Source: Streptomyces pinistramenti (GTDB lineage: Bacteria > Actinomycetota > Actinomycetes > Streptomycetales > Streptomycetaceae). From it: 64,000 bases of DNA. Below are positions 26,179 to 35,098 of the stretch, piece by piece. The stretch's first letter is position 1. Each line of letters opens with the position of its first letter. The position numbers were made by a program, and so were the translations under genes. The stretch is from the NCBI RefSeq assembly GCF_020564935.1, contig NZ_JAJCXB010000042.1, forward strand, positions 1 to 64,000, given 5' to 3'. The notes beneath the pieces are model-generated. The model was not told where the DNA came from. It saw only the letters and a program-made list of their open reading frames with translations, and did not search any database.

Positions 26179-28053
26179 GTGGACCCGGTGATCGTCGTCG
26201 GGGCGGGTCCGGTCGGCCTCTCCCTCGCGCTGTCCCTGGCCCGGATGGGCGTCCCCTCCCTCGTGCTCGACGACACCACGGGCGAGGAGGCCACCCGCCC
26301 CGCCCGCACGGCCGTGCTGCGCGAGGACACCGCGCACTTCGTCGGCCGGCTGGGCTGCGCGGACGCGGTGGATTCCGCGGGTGCCCGCTGGTCGGGCTGG
26401 CGCACGGTACGCCGCAGGCGGCTGATGGAACACGTCGCCTTCGGCCCCGGGCAGGCCGGCCCGGAGAACGGCGGGTACCCCGGCGGCGGGACTCCCGAGG
26501 CCGGGTCTCCGGTCCACCTCCCCCAGCACGCGCTGACCCGGGCCCTGCGCGCCGCGCTCGCGCGCGAGAAGCTGGCCCGGATCATCACCGGCGACCGGCT
26601 GGCCGACCTGGAGCAGGACGCCGACGGCGTCAGCGCGCACACCCGAGGCCCCAACGGCACCTGGTGGCGCGGGAGTTACCTCGTCGGCTGCGACGGCCCG
26701 CGCTCGACGGTCCGCAAGCTCCTGGAGATCCGCTTCCCCGGCCGCACGTCCGTCGAGCGCCATGCGGTGGCCGCGGTCCGCACCGAACTGCCCTGGCCCG
26801 ACGAGGCCCTGTTGCACCGTTCACCAGGACGGCAGGGCGGCGGGCCGGGCGCCGAGGTCTGCGCGCGGCCGCTGCCGGACGGCATCTGGCGGCTGGACTG
26901 GCTGCTGCCTCCGGGACGCGAGCTGGTCACCCCGGACGCCCTGGTGGCGCGGATCCGTGACTCGCTGGCGGGCTGGGCCGCCGAGGCGGCCACGCCGGAC
27001 GGTTCCGGCGGGCGCACCCGGGGCCGCGGAAACGTCCGCCCGGTGCCGCCGTACGAACTGCTCGACACCGGAGTGCACACCGTCCACCACCGGCTGGCCA
27101 GGCGCTGGCGGCAGAGCCGCGCCTTCCTGGCGGGGGACGCCGCGCATCTGCTGGGCGCGCTCGGCACCCAGGGCCTGGACGAGGGGCTGCGGGACGCCGA
27201 GAACCTCGCCTGGAAGCTGGCCCTCGCCTGGCACCACGGTGCGTCGGAGACGCTGCTCGACAGCTATCAGGCCGAGCGCAGGGGCGCCGTCGCCGCGCGG
27301 CTGCGCGCCGCCGACCAGGCGCTGCCGCTGCTGCGGGAGGGCGGCACGGCCGGCCTGCGGCGGGCGCTGCCGGGCGCCGCCCGCGGCCACTGTGCCCTCC
27401 TGACCGACGGCTACCTGGGGCGCGGCCCGCTGGGCGCGCCGCCGGCCTACGCCCGCTCCCCGCTCGCCCCGCCCGCCGCGCACACCACGGGGACACCGGT
27501 CGGCACCCTGCCGGGGGCGCCGGTCGCCGACGTCCCGGTGACCGCGGCCGACGGCTCGGTGGTGCCGCTGCGCGACCGGCTGGGGCAGGGGCTGCTGGTG
27601 ATACTGATCGCGCCCGGCACCGGGGTCTGGGACCGCAGGCACTGGCAGTCCGCGGGGCTGATGCCGCGGCTGACCGGCGCGGCCGCCGAACTGCCGATGC
27701 AGACCGAGGTGCTGGTCGCCGAGGAGTACCCGGGAGCCGCCGCGCACACCGTCCTGCTGGTGCGGCCCGACGGTCATCTCGTCACCGCCATGTCCGGTGT
27801 CCGCCCCACCGAGCTGCGCGCCTGCGCGGTGGCGGTGCGCGGCGGCCCGTCCGGGCGGGCGGCGCGGCACCCGGCGGGCGGGACCGGTAACGGCGGTGCA
27901 CCGTCCGGGAGTTCGGGGGACAGCGGGGGTGCCGGGGTGCCCGGTCCCGCGGGGTCCGGGGAAGGCGCGGGGGAGGCGGCCGCGGCAGGTCCTGGGACCG
28001 GTTCACCGGTTGACCCTGTGGGAACCTCCGTGTGTCACTCCGAAGGTGACTGA
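26179..28053 (+). CDS. FAD-dependent aromatic monooxygenase (PHBH/MhpA class)
   Basis: A 624-residue group A flavin hydroxylase. GAGPVGLSLALSLARMGV at the N-terminus binds the FAD ADP part, the DG motif is VGCDGPRSTVRKLL, and the GD motif is AFLAGDAAHLLGALGTQGLD. A thioredoxin-like C-terminal domain follows (about 470-570) and the last ~50 residues are Gly/Pro/Ala-rich. The GTG at 26179 has GGGGAG 7 nt upstream and starts just before the Rossmann fold; an open frame extends back to 26026 without support. Substrate unknown. Its stop overlaps the Cys-rich leader ORF. Confidence 0.9.
   Translation: MDPVIVVGAGPVGLSLALSLARMGVPSLVLDDTTGEEATRPARTAVLREDTAHFVGRLGCADAVDSAGARWSGWRTVRRRRLMEHVAFGPGQAGPENGGYPGGGTPEAGSPVHLPQHALTRALRAALAREKLARIITGDRLADLEQDADGVSAHTRGPNGTWWRGSYLVGCDGPRSTVRKLLEIRFPGRTSVERHAVAAVRTELPWPDEALLHRSPGRQGGGPGAEVCARPLPDGIWRLDWLLPPGRELVTPDALVARIRDSLAGWAAEAATPDGSGGRTRGRGNVRPVPPYELLDTGVHTVHHRLARRWRQSRAFLAGDAAHLLGALGTQGLDEGLRDAENLAWKLALAWHHGASETLLDSYQAERRGAVAARLRAADQALPLLREGGTAGLRRALPGAARGHCALLTDGYLGRGPLGAPPAYARSPLAPPAAHTTGTPVGTLPGAPVADVPVTAADGSVVPLRDRLGQGLLVILIAPGTGVWDRRHWQSAGLMPRLTGAAAELPMQTEVLVAEEYPGAAAHTVLLVRPDGHLVTAMSGVRPTELRACAVAVRGGPSGRAARHPAGGTGNGGAPSGSSGDSGGAGVPGPAGSGEGAGEAAAAGPGTGSPVDPVGTSVCHSEGD
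28010..28038 (+). promoter_or_regulatory. Possible promoter of the leaderless Cys leader ORF
   Basis: TTGACC at 28010-28015 and TGTCAC at 28033-28038, 17 nt apart, inside the 3' end of the monooxygenase gene. A start 7-8 nt after the -10 would fall on the GTG at 28046, giving a leaderless transcript. The -10 is weak. Confidence 0.45.
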
Positions 28054-28132
28054 TCATGGCTCGCGACTGTGGCGGAGGGTCCATCTGGACCTGGTCCGCT
28101 ACGCGGGCTGCACGTGTCGTCCGTTCTGCTGA
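28046..28132 (+). CDS. Cysteine-rich leader peptide upstream of the CDO-rhodanese operon
   Basis: A 28-residue ORF with C-terminal part VHLDLVRYAGCTCRPFC. It matches the family of Streptomyces putative leader peptides (basic residues, VH/RH-x-D-L-x-R, then cysteines before the stop) found ahead of sulfur genes. Three Cys codons lie in the last nine sense codons. In mycobacteria, leaderless polycysteine ORFs act as cysteine-responsive attenuators; the same idea fits here: plentiful charged tRNA-Cys lets the ribosome finish and affects the downstream mRNA. It is too short for ordinary gene calling. Confidence 0.75.
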   Translation: MTDHGSRLWRRVHLDLVRYAGCTCRPFC

Positions 28133-28148
28133 TCCGCTGCTCCTTCCC

Positions 28149-28182
28149 GCGCGGCCCCGGCTTCCCGCCGTGGTGGCCGCGC
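28149..28182 (+). promoter_or_regulatory. Hairpin between the leader ORF and the CDO gene
   Basis: Inverted repeat GCGCGGCC / GGCCGCGC (8 bp, perfect) with an 18-nt loop, 16 nt after the leader stop and 28 nt before the CDO start. Could be the attenuator or RBS-access element controlled by leader translation. Function inferred. Confidence 0.4.
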
Positions 28183-28210
28183 CTCTTCGCGATCATTCAG
28201 GACGGTTCCC

Positions 28211-28753
28211 GTGCCCGACGTACATGCCCCTGCGCGCCCGCAGACCGCCGGAAGTCCCGGCGGCCCCGGCGCGGCCGAACTCCTCGACTTCGTCCGCCGC
28301 ACCGCCGCGGACCACGCGCTCGTCGACTCCCTCCCGCTCGACCCCGAAGGCCGCACCTGGCTCCGGCTGGACGGGCCGGGCGGCAGTGAGGTGTGGCTGA
28401 TCGGCTGGCCGCCCGGTACGGGCACCGGCTGGCACGACCACGGCGGCTCGCTCGGCGCCTTCGCCACCGCGCGCGGCGAGCTGACCGAGCAGGCGCTGGC
28501 GGTCCGCCTCCCCACCGAGGGCTGGAAGACCCTGGAACTCGCCGACGGCGTCGACCGCGAGCACACCCTGAGTGACGGCCGCGGCCGCGCCTTCGGCCCG
28601 CACCACGTGCACGACGTGCTCAACGCCTCGCAGGACAACCACGCGGTGTCCGTGCACGCCTACTACCCGCCGCTGCCGCTGATCCGGCGCTACAGCCGGA
28701 CCGGCCCGGTGCTCCGTCTCGAAGAGGTCGAGCAGCCGGAGGAGTGGGCGTGA
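28211..28753 (+). CDS. Cysteine dioxygenase-like cupin protein
   Basis: A 180-residue cupin of the type I cysteine dioxygenase family, which oxidises cysteine to cysteine sulfinate using Fe(II) and O2. Metal ligands: two His in GWHDHGGSLGAF and one in FGPHHVHDVLN. The N-terminal 20 residues are Pro/Ala-rich. GTG start with AGGACGG 5-11 nt upstream. It overlaps the rhodanese gene by GTGA and is preceded by a Cys leader peptide, so a role in using or removing excess cysteine is likely; other thiols are possible substrates. Confidence 0.88.
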   Translation: MPDVHAPARPQTAGSPGGPGAAELLDFVRRTAADHALVDSLPLDPEGRTWLRLDGPGGSEVWLIGWPPGTGTGWHDHGGSLGAFATARGELTEQALAVRLPTEGWKTLELADGVDREHTLSDGRGRAFGPHHVHDVLNASQDNHAVSVHAYYPPLPLIRRYSRTGPVLRLEEVEQPEEWA

Positions 28754-29130
28754 GCGCCGTCGATGACCTGCTGGAGCGGGCCCGCGGAACACTGCACCGC
28801 CTGGAGCCCGGACAGGCCGCCGCAGCCCGGGAGGCCGGCGGGCTTCTCGTGGACATCCGTTATGCCGCCCTGCGGGAGCGCGACGGCACCATTCCCGGGG
28901 CGCTCATCGTGGAGCGCAACGAGCTGGAGTGGCGGCTCGACCCGACGGGCGACCACCGCCTGCCGGAGGCGGCTCACCACGATCTCCACGTCGTGGTCCT
29001 GTGCAACGAGGGGTACGCGTCGAGCCTCGCGGCGGTCTCACTGCACCAGCTGGGGCTGCACCGGGCCACCGATCTGATCGGCGGATTCCAGGCATGGCGG
29101 GCCGCTGGCCTGCCGGTCACCAGCGGCTGA
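28750..29130 (+). CDS. Single-domain rhodanese (sulfurtransferase)
   Basis: A 126-residue rhodanese. The active-site loop CNEGYAS in VVVLCNEGYASSLAAVSL carries the persulfide-forming Cys, and GGFQAWRAAGLPV is the typical C-terminal motif. GTG at 28750 overlaps the CDO stop (GTGA); 28744 is a nearby in-frame alternative. Translational coupling to the cysteine dioxygenase-like gene suggests joint handling of sulfane sulfur or sulfite. Convergent with recX across a 54-bp repeat. Confidence 0.93.
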   Translation: MSAVDDLLERARGTLHRLEPGQAAAAREAGGLLVDIRYAALRERDGTIPGALIVERNELEWRLDPTGDHRLPEAAHHDLHVVVLCNEGYASSLAAVSLHQLGLHRATDLIGGFQAWRAAGLPVTSG

Positions 29131-29177
29131 CCGGGGCGACTGCCCAGGACCAGGGCCGGCCGGCTCGGGCCGGGGCC

Positions 29178-29231
29178 AGGGCGTGTCCGATGGGGCGCCA
29201 CGACGCCACAGCGGCCTGTCGGGCACGCCCT
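29178..29231. repeat. 54-bp palindromic repeat, copy 1 (MITE-like)
   Basis: Ends AGGGCGTGTCCGA and TCGGGCACGCCCT are inverted repeats matching at 12 of 13 positions. A second 54-bp copy lies at 34916-34969 (42 of 54 matches when inverted). The element sits between convergent rhodanese and recX and its last base pairs supply the recX TAG stop. It may act as a two-way terminator. Confidence 0.7.
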
Positions 29232-29862
29232 AGTCCTGGGCCCACTGCTCCAGGAGTTCCGGGTCCTCGCCCTCCTCTTCCAGGGCCTGCCGGACGACGC
29301 GCAGGGCCAGGCCCTGTGGGTACCCCTTGCGGGCCAGCATTCCCGCGAGCCGGCGCAGGCGCTTGTCGCGGTCGAGCCCTCTGGTCGCGCGCAGTTTGCG
29401 GTCGACCAGTTCGCGGGCGGTGGACTCCTCCTGCTCGGAGTCGAGGCGCCCGACGGCCTCGTCGATCACCTCGGATTCCACGCCCTTGGTCCGCAGCTCG
29501 CGGGCGAGCGCGCGCCGGGCCAGGCCCCGGCCGTGGTGGCGGGACTCCACCCAGGCGTCGGCGAAGGCCGCGTCATCGATGAGGCCGACCTCCACGTAGC
29601 GGGACAGCACGGTGTCCGCCACGTCATCGGGGATGTCCCGCTTGCGCAGGGCGTCCGCGAGCTGGCTGCGGGTGCGCGCGGCTCCGGTGAGCAGGCGCAG
29701 GCATATCGCCCGTGCCTGCTCCTCGGGTGTCCGCGGTGGTCCCGTCTCGGCCCTCGACGAGGAGGGACCACCACTGTCCTCACGGCCTCTACGGTTCTCG
29801 GCGTCGCCCGCAGCACGGCCGGTGCCGTCCTCGCTGCCGGGCCAGTCCGTTCGCCGCGTCAT
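29230..29862 (-). CDS. recX: RecA regulatory protein RecX
   Basis: A 210-residue modulator that binds RecA filaments and limits strand exchange. About 50 polar disordered residues precede three RecX helical repeats (ARAICLRLLTGAARTRSQLA, LIDDAAFADAWVESR, LARKGYPQGLALRVV). It starts 6 nt after the recA stop, so the two are co-transcribed. The stop TAG lies in the 54-bp repeat, which may have replaced the original end. Confidence 0.95.
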   Translation of the reverse strand: MTRRTDWPGSEDGTGRAAGDAENRRGREDSGGPSSSRAETGPPRTPEEQARAICLRLLTGAARTRSQLADALRKRDIPDDVADTVLSRYVEVGLIDDAAFADAWVESRHHGRGLARRALARELRTKGVESEVIDEAVGRLDSEQEESTARELVDRKLRATRGLDRDKRLRRLAGMLARKGYPQGLALRVVRQALEEEGEDPELLEQWAQD

Positions 29863-29868
29863 GACGGG

Positions 29869-30987
<1,119 letters not shown>

Positions 30988-31124
30988 GGGTTCCACCCGA
31001 TTTGCTTGAGTCGATCGCTTCACGTCCATGACGCTAACGCCTGCCACTGACAACGCGCCCGGACCCGGCTCCGACCTGTGGATAATTCCGCGGCAATGCT
31101 CCAGAACACGGGTCGGATCTCTAT

Positions 31125-31140
31125 GAGAATGGATGTTCGA
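31125..31140 (-). promoter_or_regulatory. SOS (LexA) box upstream of recA
   Basis: On the minus strand TCGAACATCCATTCTC, close to the actinobacterial LexA site (TCGAAC-N4-GTTCGA) and to the streptomycete form GAACATCCATTC. It lies about 140 nt upstream of the recA ATG, in a gene-free stretch. Confidence 0.75.
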
Positions 31141-31195
31141 TTTCGGTGTCAAGCACACCGCGGCGGGCGGTGCACCCGCCGTGCCGCGCGCCCGC

Positions 31196-32374
31196 TCAGC
31201 GGTCGTGCAAGGTGCGCCGCACCCGCGCCAGGGCCGCCGCGCCGCGCCCGCGCCGGCCCCTTCCGTGCACCCGGGGATCGTCGGTGACCTCGTAGCGCTT
31301 GACGTAGGCGCTCAGGAACGCCTGCAACGTCGCGGTCGCCGGGATCGCGATCAGCGCGCCGACCGCGCCCAGCAGGGCGGTTCCCGCGATGACCGAGCCG
31401 AAGGCGACGGCGGGGTGGATGTCCACGGTCCGTGCGGTGATCCGGGGCTGCAGGAGGTAGTTCTCGAACTGCTGGTAGATCACGACGAAGCCGAACACCC
31501 ACAGCGCGTACCAGGGATCGACGGTGAAGGCGATCAGGATGGGCAGGGCGCCCGCCAGATACGTGCCGATGGTCGGGATGAACTGGGAGACCAGGCCGAC
31601 CCACATGCCCAGCGCCGGCGCGTAGGGCACCCCCAGGAACTCCAGCAGGACGTAGTGCGCGACGCCGGAGATCAGCGCCATCAGGCCGCGGGAGTAGAGG
31701 TAGCCGCCGGTCTTGGCGACGGCTATCTCCCAGGCGCGCAGCACCTCCGCCTGGCGGCTCGGCGGGAGCACCGAGCACAGGGCGCGGCGCAGCCTCGGGC
31801 CGTCGGCCGCGAAGTAGAACGAGAACAGCGCCACCGTCAGGAGGTTGAACAGGCTGCCGAGCACCGTGGCCGACACCGCGAGGACGTTGTTGGCGCTGTC
31901 CTGGACGTACTTCTGGAGCCAGTCGGAGTTGAGGAGGTTGTTCTGCACCTCAAGGCGCGAGAGGTGGGTGTGGAAGGTGCTGTTCATCCAGCTGATGACG
32001 TCGTCCAGGTACTGCGGGAACTCCTCGACCATCTTGGCGATCTGGCCGGCCAGCATCGACCCGAGGAGCGCGAAGAAGCCCGCGGCGGCGATCAGGATGC
32101 CGAAGAAGACCAGGCCGGTGGCCAGCCCGCGCCGCACCCCGCGGGCCGCCATCCAGTCCACCGCGGGCTCGACGGCCAGCGCCAGGAAGAACGCGATCAG
32201 GATGTTCAGGAGCAGGTTGATCAGTTGGTGGAACCCCCAGCTGGCGAGCTGGAAGCAGGCCACCAGGGCGAGCGCGAGCACCATGGCGCGCGGCAGCCAG
32301 CGCGGCATCCGCGCACCGGTCGCCTCCTGGGGCTGTCGGTCGTCATTGCTGGTCGTGTCTTCAATCGCGGGCAC
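31196..32374 (-). CDS. AI-2E family transporter (PerM-like membrane protein)
   Basis: A 392-residue membrane protein with about eight helices. The N-terminal helix is AMVLALALVACFQLASWGF; characteristic late motifs are VGLVSQFIPTIGTYLAGALP and NYLLQPRITARTVDIHPA. The name comes from E. coli TqsA; actual substrates are mostly unknown (autoinducer-2, Na+/H+ exchange in some). GTG at 32374 chosen; SD is weak (GAGACTGG). The C-terminus is basic and cytosolic. Situated between DUF3046 and recA. Confidence 0.9.
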   Translation of the reverse strand: MPAIEDTTSNDDRQPQEATGARMPRWLPRAMVLALALVACFQLASWGFHQLINLLLNILIAFFLALAVEPAVDWMAARGVRRGLATGLVFFGILIAAAGFFALLGSMLAGQIAKMVEEFPQYLDDVISWMNSTFHTHLSRLEVQNNLLNSDWLQKYVQDSANNVLAVSATVLGSLFNLLTVALFSFYFAADGPRLRRALCSVLPPSRQAEVLRAWEIAVAKTGGYLYSRGLMALISGVAHYVLLEFLGVPYAPALGMWVGLVSQFIPTIGTYLAGALPILIAFTVDPWYALWVFGFVVIYQQFENYLLQPRITARTVDIHPAVAFGSVIAGTALLGAVGALIAIPATATLQAFLSAYVKRYEVTDDPRVHGRGRRGRGAAALARVRRTLHDR

Positions 32375-32451
32375 GGAGCCAGTCTCGCGCACGGGTGGGA
32401 CAGTCCCTGCCGTACCCCGGAGTTCCGCCGGGCACAGGCGCCGCGGGGCGC

Positions 32452-32646
32452 TCACCGCTTGCTCTCCGGCACGTCCATCGTGGCGCAGACCACTCGCCAC
32501 ACGTCCTTGGCGTTCCACCCCGCGGCCAGCGCCTCCTGGACGGTCCGGCCGCCGAGTCCGGACATCACATGATCGCGGGCGAACGAGTCGGCGTACGCCG
32601 CTCCGAAGTGATCCGCCATCCGCTGCCAGAAGACCGTCAACCGCAT
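32452..32646 (-). CDS. DUF3046 protein
   Basis: A 64-residue conserved actinobacterial protein of unknown function, usually just upstream of recA. MRLTVFWQRMADHFG and VWRVVCATMDVPESKR are typical. GGAG lies 8 nt before the ATG. Small, soluble and mostly helical. Confidence 0.92.
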   Translation of the reverse strand: MRLTVFWQRMADHFGAAYADSFARDHVMSGLGGRTVQEALAAGWNAKDVWRVVCATMDVPESKR

Positions 32647-32827
32647 GAATCCCGCTCCGTACCCGCTCTGTACTGCACGTTTTCCGTGTTCCCGCCCCTG
32701 CTCGACCGCCGGGGGAATCCGGGGAGTTCCCTCCCCGCCGCACCAAGCATCCACGGCGGCGCGACCTCGTGCGCCCCGTTGGGCATGCGGTGCGGATACG
32801 TACGCAGAGTAGAGCGTTCGCCGGTCC

Positions 32828-32865
32828 CGGGCGCCCGGAGGCGACGGCCCGCTTCCGGGCGCCCG
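32828..32865 (-). terminator. Terminator after the 315-residue hypothetical gene
   Basis: Perfect 12-bp inverted repeat CGGGCGCCCGGA / TCCGGGCGCCCG (32828-32839, 32854-32865), 14-nt loop, immediately after the stop codon at 32866. Confidence 0.7.
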
Positions 32866-33813
32866 TCAGCGCCGCAGGACGTTGACCCGCTCCGCGCCCA
32901 GCAGCGGCGCCCCCAACGGGCCCCTGACGTGCTGCGACACCCACACCGGGCGGTGCGCCTCGCGCGCGGGCAGCCACTGCTTGCGCCAGTGTCCGCGGAC
33001 CAGCCACTGGTGGTGGTACTCCCGCCGTCCCCGCGCACCGGAGGGCTGCCCGTCGGCCGCGGCACGGCGCAGCTGGACGTAGCTGATCCGGGTCGGCACG
33101 CCGGGGTCCAGCCGTCTGATGCGGCGGACGGCGGAGCGCGGTGCCTGCTCCTCCGAGGCGTGGACGAGGGGCTGCCCCATCAGCAGCCAGGTGGCCAGCA
33201 CGGTCCGCTCGGCGCGGGCGTGCCAGTCGTAGTCCTGCTCCGACTCCCATCCGGCCGGCCCGAGCCAACGGGGCAGCTGCCCGTACGGCAGGACGCTGGA
33301 GGCTATCCGGTCCAGCGCCGGGAGCTGGGCGCGCAGCCGGGTCCCCGAGACCCGCGAGAGGCGTTCCTGCTCGGCGATCCGGTCGTCGGTCAGGCCCCAC
33401 AGGATGACTTCGACGCCGTCTCCGTGCGGCCACCACGACGCCGCGCGTACCGGAACCCGCAGCGCCCCCATCCGGTAGACGGTGCAGGGGACTTCCCAGA
33501 TCAGCAGCCCGCGCTCGGCGGGCAGCTCCTCGTGGTGCAGCCGGTAGGCGGGCAGCCGCTCGCCGGCCGCCGCGGCCAGCTGCGCCATCTCGCCCGCCAC
33601 GTAGTACATCTCGGCGGCGCGCAGTCCCGCGGCGGCCCGCCGGGCGAGGGCGGCGGCGGCACCGTACGGGGCGGACCGGTACTCCTGCGGCAGTTCCGCG
33701 GCGCTTCGCAGGGCGAACTCGCGTCCCCAGTGGGCGCCGCCGGCCTCCGCGAGCCAGGAGGTCAGTTCGGCCCGGATCTCGGGCACGTCGGCCGCGCGCA
33801 GCCGCCCGGTCAT
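32866..33813 (-). CDS. Conserved hypothetical protein
   Basis: A 315-residue soluble protein with no recognised catalytic motif. The C-terminal part, HHQWLVRGHWRKQWLP followed by VWVSQHVRGPLGAPLLGAERVNVLRR in its core (VRGPLGAPLLGAERV), resembles a widespread actinobacterial family whose members end in an HWR-QW...I-P-V-GP pattern; function unknown. ATG at 33813 overlaps the MaoC-like stop (ATGA), so the two are translated together. A terminator follows directly. Confidence 0.75.
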   Translation of the reverse strand: MTGRLRAADVPEIRAELTSWLAEAGGAHWGREFALRSAAELPQEYRSAPYGAAAALARRAAAGLRAAEMYYVAGEMAQLAAAAGERLPAYRLHHEELPAERGLLIWEVPCTVYRMGALRVPVRAASWWPHGDGVEVILWGLTDDRIAEQERLSRVSGTRLRAQLPALDRIASSVLPYGQLPRWLGPAGWESEQDYDWHARAERTVLATWLLMGQPLVHASEEQAPRSAVRRIRRLDPGVPTRISYVQLRRAAADGQPSGARGRREYHHQWLVRGHWRKQWLPAREAHRPVWVSQHVRGPLGAPLLGAERVNVLRR

Positions 33814-34304
33814 GTCGCGCCCCGCTCTGCGCGCGCGGAGCCTGCGCCGGTGGCCGTGGCGGCGGTGCGGCGGGCGAAGAGCAGGCGCGTCCGCATCCGG
33901 TAGACCTGCGCGCCGTCCTGGTTCGCGGCGGTGACCAGGAAGCTCACCACACCGGTGCCGGGCCGCTTGTGGTGTGGTTCGGCCGCCTCGACCTCCGCGT
34001 GCGCCGCCAACTCGTCGCCGGGCCGCACCGGTTGCAGGAACCTGACCTCGTCCATGCCGTACGACCCCTGGCACGCGGAGTCGGCCAGCAGGGTGCGGAC
34101 GAACCGGCCCATCACCACGGCCCCCGTGTGCCATCCGCTGGCCACCAGCCCGCCGAAGGGGGAGCTGCGCGCCGTCTCCTCGCTGAGGTGGAAGGGCATC
34201 GGGTCGAAGCGGCGCGCGTAGTCGGTGATGTCGGCCGCGGTCAGGCGCTCCCGGCCGAGGTCGTGGGTGCGGCCGGCGGGGAAGTCCTCGTAGTGGTACT
34301 GCAT
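33810..34304 (-). CDS. MaoC-like hotdog-fold dehydratase
   Basis: A 164-residue MaoC/R-hydratase-fold protein. The hydratase region reads ITDYARRFDPMPFHLSEE with Asp and His in place, followed by SPFGGLVASGWHT. Such enzymes hydrate enoyl-CoA or related thioesters. AGGAGGACAC precedes the ATG. Overlaps the downstream hypothetical gene (ATGA). Upstream lies only a decayed DAHP synthase fragment, so this pair probably has its own promoter within 34305-34340 or is read from that remnant. Confidence 0.88.
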   Translation of the reverse strand: MQYHYEDFPAGRTHDLGRERLTAADITDYARRFDPMPFHLSEETARSSPFGGLVASGWHTGAVVMGRFVRTLLADSACQGSYGMDEVRFLQPVRPGDELAAHAEVEAAEPHHKRPGTGVVSFLVTAANQDGAQVYRMRTRLLFARRTAATATGAGSARAERGAT

Positions 34305-34339
34305 GTGTCCTCCTGTGGGTGCCGCGGCCGGGACCGGGC

Positions 34340-34690
34340 CTGCTCGCGGTACAACTGGGCGGCGTGGAAGGCGAGATCCGTCGACCGGCGGCGGTTGAGC
34401 CGGGGGCCGCAGGAGGTCTCGCAGCGCAGATGCAGGTCTTCGGGCGCCACGTCGTCACCACCACCCGGGCATCCGGTGACGGCGCCGCCGGTGAGTTCGG
34501 CACGGATGCCGCCTGGATGCGTGCCGAGTCCCCGGTGGACCTCGAAGAAGCCGGTCACCTTCTGGACGGTGCCGTCGAAGTGGCGGGGCTTGTGCCCGGT
34601 GGGGGCCTCGATGGTGTTGCCGTGCATCGGGGCGCAGACCCGGGCGACGAGGGACGGCGCGTCCTCGGGGCGGCCGGTCGGCGAGGTCCT
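34340..34690 (-). pseudogene. Fragment of a class II DAHP synthase
   Basis: The frame contains PMHGNTIEAPTGHK, VTGFFEVHRGLGTHPGGI, RAELTGGAVTG and CETSCGPRLNRRRSTDLAF, matching the C-terminal quarter of class II 3-deoxy-7-phosphoheptulonate synthases (family: DPMHGNT, GTHPGGIH-E-TG, YETxCDPRLN). The N-terminal three quarters, with the metal-binding Cys, are absent, and the metal Asp of CDPRLN is Gly here; Asp of DPMHGNT is Ala. It has no proper start, and the frame runs into maoC. It must be inactive: a relic of a duplicated aroG-type gene, often found in secondary-metabolite clusters. Confidence 0.8.
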
Positions 34691-34915
34691 GGCCAAGCGG
34701 CGGCGAACGGCGGCGGCTTCCGGCGCGAGCGCCGGGGCGGCGGGTGCCGACGGTGCGCCGGAGGAATCCAGGAGGCTGCGCAGCGCGAACCCGGCGCACG
34801 CCCCTTCGGGGTCCGGACCGGGAAAACTCCGTGCTTCCGTAGCGATCACGAGCTCAAGAGTGGGCTGCCGGGGCGGGCCGCGACAGTCGCCTCCTCGTTG
34901 TAGATCGCGAGTACT

Positions 34916-34969
34916 AGGGCGTATCCGGTGGGGCGCCGTGGCGTCGCGGTGGCCCATCGGACATGCCCC
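34916..34969. repeat. 54-bp palindromic repeat, copy 2 (MITE-like)
   Basis: Same length as the copy at 29178-29231. Read on the minus strand it begins GGGGCATGTCCGATGGG and matches copy 1 at 42 of 54 positions. Ends are imperfect inverted repeats (9 of 13). Lies between the DAHP synthase remnant and the CGNR gene, at the edge of the accessory region. Confidence 0.65.
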
Positions 34970-35098
34970 AGGGGACTGTGTGCCCGGCTGCCCCTACCTG
35001 TGAGCAGCCGGGAAATCCGCCGCCACCGGGCGGGCGGACGTGCGCTTCAAGAGCCGCCCGTCGGCTGGTTGACGGGCGGTCCGGCGCATGACGCAGCG

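Noticed and set aside
30988..31158. Upstream extension of recA to an ATG at 31158
   Set aside because: The segment contains the LexA-type box and no conserved RecA residues; a good SD precedes 30987.
34241..34957. Functional DAHP synthase
   Set aside because: Too short, lacks the N-terminal metal Cys region, and two conserved Asp residues are replaced.
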